Made by a program: the position numbers and the translations under genes
The notes under the pieces: generated by a model
The model's input: the letters and a program-made list of their open reading frames with translations, nothing else
What the model was told of the DNA's origin: nothing
Database searches by the model: none
Shown: in pieces, positions 8,819 through 16,680 of the stretch
Layout: every line of letters starts with the position of its first letter
How positions within the stretch are numbered: the first letter of the stretch is position 1
Assembly: GCA_965199095.1 (NCBI GenBank)
Contig: CBDAQM010000006.1
Span: 1,054,001 to 1,118,000 of the forward strand
Origin: LMUY01 sp965199095
GTDB lineage: Bacteria; Pseudomonadota; Alphaproteobacteria; Acetobacterales; Acetobacteraceae
Length of the DNA stretch: 64,000 nt
Reading direction: 5' to 3'

Positions 8819-9169
8819 CTATTGGATTTGCAGTTCGGTCACGGCGATGCTGATCGACGGGTTTTGCTGGTCGGGCGTGCGGTGCTCCGGCTCCGACGGA
8901 TAGCCCGTCGCCGTGGCGCGGCAGAGCGAGAAGCATCGGCGCAAATCGATCCTGTCCTGTCCCTGGAGGGCCGGGAAGTGGAAGTCCACCGTGCCATTGG
9001 AGGGCATGCCTGGCACCTCGAACATGTGGCACTTGTCCAGGTCGCACAGCATGTCCGCCGGGCCGTAGGTCGCGGACCCGTCATGCGGCGGGGCCAGGTG
9101 GAAGGTCACCACAGCGGGCAGCGGCTCGGCTGCCATAAGGAACACCGATAGGATCAGCAAACGTCGCAT
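8819..9169 (-). CDS. Small exported protein of unknown function
   Basis: 116 residues with a short signal peptide (MRRLLILSVFLMAAEPLPA) and a mature part with four cysteines (LCDLDKCHMF and RRCFSLCRA), which could form two disulfides in the periplasm. I recognise no domain. Its stop is 10 bases before the aminotransferase start, suggesting one transcript. A DsbA-like protein is encoded nearby, at 10837-11571. Confidence 0.6.
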   Translation of the reverse strand: MRRLLILSVFLMAAEPLPAVVTFHLAPPHDGSATYGPADMLCDLDKCHMFEVPGMPSNGTVDFHFPALQGQDRIDLRRCFSLCRATATGYPSEPEHRTPDQQNPSISIAVTELQIQ

Positions 9170-9270
9170 GGAGAGGTCCCTCGATACCGTGCTTGCTGCA
9201 TAATCGAAGTTCTAGCCTCGGCACAGATGCAAGACATCCCGAATGCCATGAAATCGGAATGAGGCCGGTG

Positions 9271-10710
9271 TCAACTGCCCCCTACGGCAAGGCCGCTGCC
9301 CCGGCTGTCGGTCGTCCAGCCACACTGGTCCTCGTTCCCTGGCAAGTAGCGCGTGCATGCTATGGCGTTAAGTCGCCCCGGATCGGGGACGAGATTGGCC
9401 GGCACCGCTTGGCCGGCCAGTATGGTCTTCAAACCGGTGGCGACCGCGAGGGGCGCCGCCTCCTGCCCGCTGGCGCCGACGGCGGCCCGGAACGCGCGGA
9501 GGGTGGGGTTCCATACGATGGCCGCGGACAGCAGGGGCGGCGGCACGCTGCCAGGAGACGCGGCCATGACGATGCCGGTGCCGCGGGCGATGCGGCCGGT
9601 GCCGAAGAGGTTGTCCATGGTCACTGCGCACACCACCGCATTGCCGTCCCGGTCGAGCGTGGCGAAGGTGGTGGAGGCAGGGAGCTGCGGCAGGGAGCCG
9701 GTCACGTCCTTGGCGGCCAGCACCGCGGCGGCATCGACACCCCCTGCCCGCCAGCGCGCCGCCACGGCTAGCGACCGGGCCTGGGCGGCGGCCGCATCGT
9801 TCGGGGTCGCCTGCAAGGCTTGGAACGCCGCCGCCGAGGCGAGGCCGCCATCGGCAGGCGGCGGCAGGAACGAGACCTGGTCGTCCCCGGCGCGGACATT
9901 GATCGTGGGCACGGTTTTTGGCAGCGCCGCACGCAGATCCGCCAAGGTCAGGCCGCCGCCCGCAGCGTCGGACGCGCTGACGAAACGGCCGGCGAGTGCG
10001 CCCTGGTAGAGATCGCCGACGCCGGCGACCCGCAACTGCGCCATCGTCGCGCCGAGGTCGGGTTGGATGAGGTTCGATCCCTCGGTGAGCAACGCGCCGC
10101 CGGGGGCGAACACGGCCCGGGCATCCGGATCGGCCAGGAGCGGGCCGGACACGACCTGCAAATCCCGCACGAAGGCGCGGGAGGCGGGCGTGCCGAACCG
10201 CGCGAGTTGCTCGGCCGGCGCGACCAAGGTCTCGAACGGGCGGCGGCCGTAGCGGGCATGCAAGGCAAACAGGCCGCGCGCCAGCATGGGGACCGCGGCC
10301 GGGCGGTCGGATTTCCCGGCGATTCGGGTGGGCGCCACGGGCGTGAACACGATCGCCTCCGGCATGCCCTCGCCCGCGCCAGTGCGGGCCGGGCTATAGG
10401 CGAGGCAGGCCCCCCCGGCACCCAGGCTGGCGCGCGAGGGGTAGGTCACGGCCAGGGTGAAGCCCACGGCCACCGCTGCGTCGGCGGCGGTGCCGCCCAA
10501 CACCAGGACCTCTCGCCCGGCCAGTGCGGCGGTCGGTTCGTCTGCCACGACGCCGCCCACGAAGCCGCTGATGCGCCGGGGTTCCGAGCCAGGGCCGCTC
10601 ACCCCGCCACCGATGAACGTGTTCTTCACGTCCGTCAGGGTGTCGCATGCAGCCAGGGCGCCGCACAGAACCAGCATGAGGCTGGTGCAGATCCGTTTCA
10701 CGGCTGGCAT
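9271..10710 (-). CDS. Gamma-glutamyltransferase-like lipoprotein
   Basis: 479 residues. The start at 10710 gives a lipoprotein signal (VKRICTSLMLVLCGALAAC) with a lipobox Cys; the frame is open further upstream but the signal peptide decides the start. The body follows the gamma-glutamyltranspeptidase (Ntn-hydrolase) pattern: GGTAADAAVAVGFTLAV early, and ASTTFATLDRDGNAV before the second half, where the first Thr of the self-processed small subunit would lie. The usual TTHFSVVD is altered (TTFATLD) and several classical substrate-binding motifs are hard to see. Peptidase activity on glutathione-like substrates is therefore uncertain. It is divergent from the DsbA-like gene. Confidence 0.7.
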   Translation of the reverse strand: MPAVKRICTSLMLVLCGALAACDTLTDVKNTFIGGGVSGPGSEPRRISGFVGGVVADEPTAALAGREVLVLGGTAADAAVAVGFTLAVTYPSRASLGAGGACLAYSPARTGAGEGMPEAIVFTPVAPTRIAGKSDRPAAVPMLARGLFALHARYGRRPFETLVAPAEQLARFGTPASRAFVRDLQVVSGPLLADPDARAVFAPGGALLTEGSNLIQPDLGATMAQLRVAGVGDLYQGALAGRFVSASDAAGGGLTLADLRAALPKTVPTINVRAGDDQVSFLPPPADGGLASAAAFQALQATPNDAAAAQARSLAVAARWRAGGVDAAAVLAAKDVTGSLPQLPASTTFATLDRDGNAVVCAVTMDNLFGTGRIARGTGIVMAASPGSVPPPLLSAAIVWNPTLRAFRAAVGASGQEAAPLAVATGLKTILAGQAVPANLVPDPGRLNAIACTRYLPGNEDQCGWTTDSRGSGLAVGGS

Positions 10711-10836
10711 CGGGGTGTCGAATCCTCCGTCGGCCGTGTTGTTCGGCCGGGACCGTGCCATAACCGGCTTCGCGGCAAGCGGCAAATTTGGCGCCGGCGG
10801 GCCGGCAGCTTGTAGATGGGAAGGTGCGTGCGCTTC

Positions 10837-11571
10837 ATGACCGGTCGGTTTGGATGGACGAGCGTCGTGTTGCTGGGATTGCTTGGCGGGGCGGCGCATG
10901 CCGCGGCGCTGACGGCCGAGCAGCGGGCGGAGGTGGTGCAGGTGGTGCGGCAGGCCCTGCACGATGATCCCTCCATCCTGCGTGACGCATTGGCGGCGAT
11001 GCAGGCGGATGACGCCGCCCGGCAGGACGCGGCCAGCGCCAGCGCGATTGCCGCCCAGCAGGCCGCGTTGTTTGCCGATCCAGCGGATGCGACGGCGGGC
11101 AACCCGGCCGGAGACGTGACGGTGGTGGAGTTCTACGACCCGCGCTGCCCGTATTGCCGCCAGATGCTGCCCGTCATGGCGGCGCTGCTGCAGGCGGACC
11201 CGAAGGTGCGGCTGGTGTTCAAGGACATCCCGATTCTCGGCCCCGCATCCGTGCTGGAGTCGCGGGCCCTGCTGGCGGCGCAGCGCCAAGGCGGCTACCT
11301 GCCGCTGCAGCAGGCGATCATGCGGAGTTCGGCGACGCCTACCCCTGCCTCGCTGCGCGCGGAGGCGGAGCGGCTGGGTATGGACGGGGCGCGGTTCGAC
11401 CGGGACATGGCCGACCCGGCGGTGCAGGCCCGGCTGGACAAGAACCTGCGGCTGGCCGCGGCGCTGCACGTGGATGGCACGCCGGCGCTGGTGGTGGGCA
11501 CGCGGATGATCCCGGGCGAGGTCGAGCTGGCGGAGTTGCAGCAGGCCGTGGCCGCCGCCCGCGTGCGGTAG
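10837..11571 (+). CDS. DsbA-family thiol:disulfide protein (CPYC)
   Basis: 244 residues from the ATG at 10837, preceded by GGGAAGG (10818-10824); an ATG at 10816 is in frame but lies inside that ribosome-binding site. A signal peptide ends near AHAAALTAEQ. A helical N-terminal region is followed by a thioredoxin fold with the active site DPRCPYCRQ and the cis-proline loop DGTPALVVG. This arrangement resembles the DsbA/ScsC/BdbD-like periplasmic oxidoreductases, which act on exported cysteine proteins. The exact redox role (oxidase or isomerase) cannot be told. Confidence 0.85.
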   Translation: MTGRFGWTSVVLLGLLGGAAHAAALTAEQRAEVVQVVRQALHDDPSILRDALAAMQADDAARQDAASASAIAAQQAALFADPADATAGNPAGDVTVVEFYDPRCPYCRQMLPVMAALLQADPKVRLVFKDIPILGPASVLESRALLAAQRQGGYLPLQQAIMRSSATPTPASLRAEAERLGMDGARFDRDMADPAVQARLDKNLRLAAALHVDGTPALVVGTRMIPGEVELAELQQAVAAARVR

Positions 11572-11624
11572 GCGGCGTTGCTTGCATCAGGGTCCGCCTT
11601 ACGGTTCCGACACACGCAGCCAGC

Positions 11625-11758
11625 GTAGCCCCTATCGCGCTTGGGCGACGCGGGACCTCAGGCTGAGACATCCGAGGTCAGCATAGTGGGCGGTGCGGCC
11701 GAACTCGACATCGGCTGGACTGGCCAGTCCCGCATCGCCCAAGCGCGATACGGGCTAC
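11625..11758. repeat. 32-bp imperfect inverted repeat element
   Basis: Arms at 11625-11656 and 11727-11758 are reverse complements over 32 bp with two mismatches, starting GTAGCCC and ending GCGGGAC. The 70-base middle contains a smaller dyad (GCTGA...TCAGC). It occupies most of the 280 bases between the DsbA-like gene and hslV, and has no open frame. It could be a MITE, a BIME-type repeat or a transcript structure. Confidence 0.6.
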
Positions 11759-11851
11759 ACCCTGTGGACGGAGCCAAGTCGAAAACCTCACTCCATGGGC
11801 CGGTCTGATCCCAGCTTGGAAAGCGGTAATCGCGACGCCATTTGCCCACCC

Positions 11852-12412
11852 ATGCAGAACAACACTCCGTATGACCCCGTCGGGTGGCATGGCACCACCA
11901 TCCTGTGCGTGCGCCGGGACGGGCACGTGGCGATGGCTGGGGATGGGCAGGTCACGCTTGGACAGACCGTCATCAAGGGCAATGCCCGCAAGGTCCGCCG
12001 CATCGGCGCGGGCGACAAGGTGTTGGCGGGGTTCGCCGGCGCCACCGCCGACGCCTTCACCCTGCTGGAGCGGCTGGAGGCGAAGCTGGAGCGGTTTCCC
12101 CACCAGCTCGAGCGCGCCTGCGTGGAGTTGGCGAAGGATTGGCGCACCGACCGCTACCTGCGCCGGCTGGAGGCGATGATGGCGGTGGCGGACGACCAGC
12201 ATTCGTACACGCTCACCGGCAACGGCGACGTGCTGGAGCCGGAAGACGGGCTGATCGCGATCGGCTCCGGCGGCAACTACGCGTTGGCGGCGGCGCGCGC
12301 GCTGCTGGAGATCGACGGCATGTCCGCGGAGGAGATCGCCCGGCGCGCCATGCGGATCGCCGGTGAGATCTGCGTCTACACCAACGCCAACGTCATTGTC
12401 GAGACATTGTAA
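11852..12412 (+). CDS. hslV: ATP-dependent protease peptidase subunit HslV
   Basis: 186 residues. The catalytic N-terminal Thr of the mature protein is in WHGTTILCVRRDG, exposed after removal of a short propeptide that starts at the ATG at 11852. Family motifs AGDGQVTLG, KGNARKVRR, AGFAGATADAFTL, ELAKDWRTDR and IAIGSGGNYA are all present. HslV forms a double hexamer capped by HslU. hslU begins 3 bases after the hslV stop, the usual operon. Confidence 0.97.
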   Translation: MQNNTPYDPVGWHGTTILCVRRDGHVAMAGDGQVTLGQTVIKGNARKVRRIGAGDKVLAGFAGATADAFTLLERLEAKLERFPHQLERACVELAKDWRTDRYLRRLEAMMAVADDQHSYTLTGNGDVLEPEDGLIAIGSGGNYALAAARALLEIDGMSAEEIARRAMRIAGEICVYTNANVIVETL

Positions 12413-12415
12413 GCC

Positions 12416-13738
12416 ATGGACGTTCCAACCTATTCGCCGCGCGAGATCGTCTCCGAACTCGACCGGTTCATCGTCGGCCAGACCGACGCCAAGCGCGCCG
12501 TGGCCATCGCGCTGCGCAACCGTTGGCGCCGCCAGCAGCTCCCGGAGGAGATGCGGGAGGAGGTGGTGCCGAAGAACATCCTGATGATCGGCCCGACCGG
12601 CTGCGGCAAGACGGAGATCGCGCGGCGGCTGGCCAAGCTGGCGCAGGCGCCGTTCCTGAAGGTGGAGGCGACCAAGTTCACCGAGGTCGGCTATGTCGGG
12701 CGCGACGTGGAAAGCATCGTGCGCGACCTGGTGGAGGTGAGCCTCACCATGCTGCGCGAGTCCAGCCGCAAGGACGTGCAGGTGAAGGCGGACATGCAGG
12801 CGGAGGACCGGCTGGTGACCGCGCTGGTGGGTGACGGGGCCAGCGGCGACACGCGGGCCAAGTTCCGCCGGATGCTGCGCGACGGCGAGCTGGAGGACAA
12901 GGAAGTCGAGGTGCAGGTGGCCGATAGCGGCGGCTCGCCGATCGGGCAGTTGGACATCCCGGGCATGCCACCGGGCCAGATGATCAATCTAAGCGAGATG
13001 ATGAAGGGGATGATGGGCGGTCGGGCGCAGAAGACCCGGCGCATGACGGTGGCCGCCGCCCGCGCGGCGTTGACCCGGGATGAGGCGGACCATCTGCTGG
13101 ATACCGAGCAAATCACCAAGGACGCGGTGACGCATGCCGAGCAGAACGGCATCGTGTTCCTGGACGAGATCGACAAGGTGTGCGCCCGGTCCAGCGAGGG
13201 CGGGTTCCGCGGCGGCGACGTGTCCCGCGAGGGTGTGCAGCGGGATCTGCTGCCGCTGATCGAAGGCACGACGGTGTCCACCAAATATGGCCCGGTGAAG
13301 ACGGACCATGTGCTGTTCATCGCCTCCGGGGCGTTCCACTTGGCCAAGCCGTCGGACTTGCTGCCGGAGCTGCAGGGCCGGCTGCCGATCCGGGTGGAGC
13401 TGGCGCCGCTGTCGCGGGCGGATTTGCGGCAAATCCTGGTGGAGCCGGAGCATAGCCTGCTGAAGCAATACGGCGCGCTGATGCAGACGGAGGGCGTGAC
13501 GCTGAATTTCGGCGAGGACGCGATCGACGCGCTGGCGGATTTGGCGGCTGATATCAACGAGCGGGTGGAGAATATCGGCGCCCGCCGGCTGGCAACGGTT
13601 CTGGAGAAGCTGCTGGAGGAGGTGAGCTTCACCGCAAGCGACCGACGCGGCGAAAGCGTGGCGGTGGACGCCGCCTACGTGAACGAGCGGGTGGCGCCGT
13701 TGGCGGCGCGGGGGGATTTGAGCCGGTTTATCCTGTAG
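12416..13738 (+). CDS. hslU: ATP-dependent protease ATPase subunit HslU
   Basis: 440-residue AAA+ unfoldase that feeds HslV in the cytoplasm. Walker A GPTGCGKTE lies at residues 59-67, Walker B is IVFLDEIDKV, then SREGVQRDLLPLIEG and the sensor region GARRLATVLEKLLEE. The I-domain insert lies in between. The C-terminus DLSRFIL is the conserved tail that inserts into HslV pockets. It is translationally close to hslV. A toxin-antitoxin operon follows 83 bases downstream. Confidence 0.97.
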   Translation: MDVPTYSPREIVSELDRFIVGQTDAKRAVAIALRNRWRRQQLPEEMREEVVPKNILMIGPTGCGKTEIARRLAKLAQAPFLKVEATKFTEVGYVGRDVESIVRDLVEVSLTMLRESSRKDVQVKADMQAEDRLVTALVGDGASGDTRAKFRRMLRDGELEDKEVEVQVADSGGSPIGQLDIPGMPPGQMINLSEMMKGMMGGRAQKTRRMTVAAARAALTRDEADHLLDTEQITKDAVTHAEQNGIVFLDEIDKVCARSSEGGFRGGDVSREGVQRDLLPLIEGTTVSTKYGPVKTDHVLFIASGAFHLAKPSDLLPELQGRLPIRVELAPLSRADLRQILVEPEHSLLKQYGALMQTEGVTLNFGEDAIDALADLAADINERVENIGARRLATVLEKLLEEVSFTASDRRGESVAVDAAYVNERVAPLAARGDLSRFIL

Positions 13739-13756
13739 CGGCGATGTTCATACCTG

Positions 13757-13765
13757 TGTTATAAT
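13757..13765 (+). promoter_or_regulatory. Extended -10 promoter of the AbrB-Doc operon
   Basis: TG-T-TATAAT: a perfect -10 (13760-13765) with the extended TG, immediately after the hslU stop. No good -35 is at the right distance, as expected for an extended -10 promoter. The following GGCCCCTC...GAGGGAGAGAGGCC dyad (about 13776-13804) could be the autoregulatory operator. A strong GGAGG (13811-13815) sits 6 bases before the antitoxin ATG. Confidence 0.6.
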
Positions 13766-13821
13766 ACGCTGAGCCTGGCCCCTCACCCGCGAGGGAGAGA
13801 GGCCGCTCGAGGAGGTATGAC

Positions 13822-14046
13822 ATGGCGGAGATGAAGCTGATTGCGGTGGGGAACTCCGTCGGGGTGATCCTGCCGCGCGAGTTGCTGGTGAAGCTCGGCG
13901 TGCAGAAGGGTGACACGCTATTTGCAACGGATACACCGGATGGCGTCCAACTGTCAGTGCGGAACGCGGACATCGAATATCAGATGGAGGTGGCGCGGGG
14001 CCTCATGAAGAAGTGGCGTAACGTGCTTCATGAACTCGCAAAATGA
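13822..14046 (+). CDS. AbrB/MazE-type antitoxin
   Basis: 74 residues with an N-terminal SpoVT/AbrB swapped-hairpin DNA-binding domain: KLIAVGNSVGVILPRELL and KLGVQKGDTLF. The C-terminal tail (about residues 47-74) is charged and would bind the toxin. Its stop overlaps the toxin start by the four bases ATGA, so the two are translationally coupled. By the logic of type II systems it neutralises the toxin and represses the operon. A MazE-like antitoxin with a Doc toxin, rather than Phd, is a known mixed pairing. Confidence 0.85.
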   Translation: MAEMKLIAVGNSVGVILPRELLVKLGVQKGDTLFATDTPDGVQLSVRNADIEYQMEVARGLMKKWRNVLHELAK

Positions 14047-14450
14047 CCATCTGGGTTGACCGCGACACGGTCGTTCTCATGCATAATGAGCAACTTGCCT
14101 GGCATGGTGGAGCAGCAGGGATCAGGGATGAGGCTTTGCTGGAAAGCGCCCTCGCCCGGCCGCTCAACCGGGCAGGCTACGGCGAACCAGATGTCGCGGA
14201 ACTCGGTGCGACGTATGCGATTGCTATCGCGCGAAACCATCCGTTCATCGATGGCAACAAGCGAGCCGGGTTTATGGCAATGGTCCTGTTCCTCTCGTTG
14301 AATGGGATGCCGCTGGAGGCGCCGGAGCCGGAAGCGATCGTTGCCATGATCGACATGGCGTCGGGGGAGATGGGGGAGGACGAGTTCACCGCTTGGGTGC
14401 GCGTTCATGCGCGTCCGGTGCACGCTGAGGCATCGTGTCACGAAGCTTGA
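14043..14450 (+). CDS. doc: Doc-type Fic-fold toxin
   Basis: 135 residues with the Fic/Doc core HPFIDGNKR (residues 66-74), the AMPylating or phosphorylating catalytic loop. Doc of phage P1 phosphorylates EF-Tu and stops translation. The N-terminus WVDRDTVVLMHNEQL and the GIRDEALLESAL segment are typical of Doc. It overlaps the antitoxin gene by ATGA. Its 3' end overlaps the convergent gene at 14386 by 65 bases. The catalytic His and the glycine/arginine loop are intact, so the toxin looks functional. Confidence 0.9.
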   Translation: MTIWVDRDTVVLMHNEQLAWHGGAAGIRDEALLESALARPLNRAGYGEPDVAELGATYAIAIARNHPFIDGNKRAGFMAMVLFLSLNGMPLEAPEPEAIVAMIDMASGEMGEDEFTAWVRVHARPVHAEASCHEA

Positions 14451-14868
14451 GCCAGCGATACCGCAGGCTCAGCCACCTCCAGTAGCGTCCTACCGTCACC
14501 ACCAGATCGAGATCGTGCCAGCAGAAGGCGACCTCATCGGGGCTGTGCCGTTCCGCATAGGCAAGGAAGCCTTGCGCGTAGGCGCCCCCCACCATGACGC
14601 GGTCCCGTTCACGCAGGTCGGGGCCGATCAAAGACAAGGTCAAGACCTCCTGATAAAGCGTGTTGTCGCTGATCAGGACGAGCGTGCTGCGGTCCGAAAG
14701 GGTAAACTGCGCTTCCACCGTTGATCCCTGCACGGGGACGACTGGCCGGCCTTTGAAGTGCAGCATGTTGAGGGAGCCTTTGGGGCCGAGTTCGACGGAA
14801 AAATCGTCCGCTGCTGGCATCGTGTCCGCGTCGGCTTCCACACTTGTCTTCATCGGGCCATACGCCAC
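14386..14868 (-). CDS. Hypothetical protein, 160 residues
   Basis: The start at 14868 has GGTGG six bases upstream; an ATG five codons later is an alternative. The protein is mixed alpha/beta in look, with segments such as GSLNMLHFKGRPVVPVQGST and SDNTLYQEVLTLSLIGPDL, a central VMVGGAYAQGF and a basic C-terminus. I recognise no domain, signal peptide or membrane segment. Its 3' end overlaps doc, and its start is divergent from sufE. Codon use resembles the neighbours, so I think it is expressed. Confidence 0.5.
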   Translation of the reverse strand: MAYGPMKTSVEADADTMPAADDFSVELGPKGSLNMLHFKGRPVVPVQGSTVEAQFTLSDRSTLVLISDNTLYQEVLTLSLIGPDLRERDRVMVGGAYAQGFLAYAERHSPDEVAFCWHDLDLVVTVGRYWRWLSLRYRWLKLRDTMPQRAPDAHERAPKR

Positions 14869-14924
14869 CGTTTGGAGACGAGGGCAAGATTGACGAGGAA
14901 CGGAGCCGGCGTCACATCCACAGC

Positions 14925-15380
14925 ATGACCGACCCGTTCGTCCACCCGACCGAAGCCAGTGCGGCCGACGCCATCGCAGCCATCGGCGAGGAGTTGGCGG
15001 TGTTCGATGACTGGATGGACCGATACCAGTACATTATCGAATTGGGACGCAGCCTGCCTCCTTTCCCCGAGGCCTGGACCGACGACTCGCACCGTGTGCC
15101 GGGTTGCCAGAGCAAGGTGTGGATGGAGGCGGCGCGGGAGGGCGGCGTGCTGTCGCTGGCCGGGGCGTCCGACGCGGCGATCGTGTCGGGGTTGGTGGCG
15201 TTGCTGCTGCGGGTCTATTCTGGACGAAGCCCGGCGGAGATCATCGCCACCGACCCGGTGTTCCTCCGCGAGCTCGGGCTGTTGGAGGCGCTGTCCACCA
15301 ACCGGGGCAACGGGATCGCGGCGATGGCGCGGGCGATCCGGGAGGCTGCGCATTCGCAGCTTGGGGCGGATCCGGCCTGA
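14925..15380 (+). CDS. sufE: Cysteine desulfuration protein SufE
   Basis: 151 residues from the ATG at 14925 (MTDPFVHPTEAS). The SufE fold is seen in DDWMDRYQYIIELGRSLPP and in the sulfur-accepting cysteine loop HRVPGCQSKVWME. SufE takes persulfide sulfur from SufS and passes it to the SufBCD scaffold for Fe-S cluster assembly. No suf operon is nearby. A transporter gene overlaps its stop. Confidence 0.92.
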   Translation: MTDPFVHPTEASAADAIAAIGEELAVFDDWMDRYQYIIELGRSLPPFPEAWTDDSHRVPGCQSKVWMEAAREGGVLSLAGASDAAIVSGLVALLLRVYSGRSPAEIIATDPVFLRELGLLEALSTNRGNGIAAMARAIREAAHSQLGADPA

Positions 15381-16528
15381 CCCCCTCCCCCTCGGTTCGC
15401 GTCGGGCTGTTCACCGGCGCGATCTTTGCCGCCGGCGCCGTCACGACCGCGTTCCTGCCGCTCTGGATGACGGACCGGGGGATCGATCCCGGACAGGTCG
15501 GCACCGTGCTTGGGGTTGGCTCGCTGGTACGGCTGGTGGCGGTGCCGGCCTGGGGCGCTGCGGCGGACTGGGTGGGACGGTTGCGGCCGATGCTGCTGCT
15601 GGCGGCGTTTGCGGCGGCGGCGGCGGTCGCCTGCCTGCCGCTGATGCAGGCATTCTGGGGCGTGCTGGCGGTGGCGAGCTTGCAGAGCATCGCGGCCGCG
15701 GCGCTGACGCCCTTGGCCGATACGTTGACGCTGGCCTTGGCGATGGCCGGGCAACTGTCCTACGGCGGCACGCGGGCGTGGGGATCAATCGCCTACATGC
15801 TGGCCACCGCGGCGGCCGGTCCGGTCCTCGGATGGGCGGGGTCGTGGCTGGCCCCGTTACTGATCGCGTGCGGCTTTGGCGTCGCGGCGGCGGTATCGCC
15901 GGGCCTGCCGGAGCCGGCGCGGGTCACGCGGCCAGCCTTGCGTTTCGGCGGGCTGCTGCGGCTGCGGGCATTGCGGCTGACCATTGTGGCAAGCGCCCTG
16001 ATCCAGGGATCGCATGCGGTGTATTACGGGTTCGCCGCCATCTACTGGCGGTCTGCCGGATTGAGCGACGGTGTCATCGGCTTGCTGATCGCGGAAGGCA
16101 TCGTGATGGAGATCGTGCTGTTCCGTTGGGGCGGCGCTTGGGTGGCGCGGCAGGGGCCGGCGCGCCTGACCGCGTTCGCGGCAGCTTCCTGCGCCGTGCG
16201 GTGGGCGACGCTGGCGGCGACGACGGCGTTGCCCGTGCTGGCTGTCGTACAACTGCTCCATGCTGCGACATTCGCCATGCAGCATCTGTCGTCGATGGCG
16301 ATGCTGGGCCGCCACGTGCCGCCGGGCCGCGGCGCCGCAGCCCAGGCGCTGCATTCGGCGCTGGGGTTTTCCGCGCCGATCGGACTGCTGATCTGGCTGG
16401 CGGGTCTGGGCTATGACCGGTTCGGTGGATTGCTGTTCCTGCCGATGGCGGCGCTTGGCGGGGCCGGCCTGCTGCTGGCCGGCCCGCTGGCACATGTCGA
16501 GCGGCTAGGCCGCGCGGGCACTGTCTGA
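15377..16528 (+). CDS. MFS transporter, HcaT (3-phenylpropionate permease)-like, apparent CTG start
   Basis: About 383 residues with some 12 hydrophobic segments. GSHAVYYGFAAIYWRSAGLS and the following region match the HcaT/MFS_1-like family strongly. The homologous reading begins at VRVGLFTGAIFAAGA. Upstream in this frame there is no ATG, GTG or TTG before the coding similarity runs out into the shadow of sufE. The only start-like codon is CTG at 15377, overlapping the sufE stop as CTGA, exactly where an ATGA coupling would be expected. Substrate unknown. Confidence 0.8.
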   Translation: MTPSPSVRVGLFTGAIFAAGAVTTAFLPLWMTDRGIDPGQVGTVLGVGSLVRLVAVPAWGAAADWVGRLRPMLLLAAFAAAAAVACLPLMQAFWGVLAVASLQSIAAAALTPLADTLTLALAMAGQLSYGGTRAWGSIAYMLATAAAGPVLGWAGSWLAPLLIACGFGVAAAVSPGLPEPARVTRPALRFGGLLRLRALRLTIVASALIQGSHAVYYGFAAIYWRSAGLSDGVIGLLIAEGIVMEIVLFRWGGAWVARQGPARLTAFAAASCAVRWATLAATTALPVLAVVQLLHAATFAMQHLSSMAMLGRHVPPGRGAAAQALHSALGFSAPIGLLIWLAGLGYDRFGGLLFLPMAALGGAGLLLAGPLAHVERLGRAGTV

Positions 16529-16680
16529 GCAACGGGCCGGCTGCCGCGTCGCCGCGGGCGCATGCTGCGTCTGGAAGCGGGGCGTGGCTGGCGGCGATGC
16601 TTTGCTCCAGCATCATGCGACCCCTCCCGATGCAGGGCATTATGCACGGAAAACCATGAACGTATTTTGAGCGCAACACG

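Noticed and set aside
10711..11469. 253-residue N-terminal extension of the gamma-glutamyltransferase-like protein
   Set aside because: It lies opposite the DsbA-like gene and the lipoprotein signal at 10710 marks the true start.
14959..16416. 485-residue frame overlapping sufE and the transporter
   Set aside because: Out-of-frame shadow; sufE and the HcaT-like protein have clear homology in their own frames.
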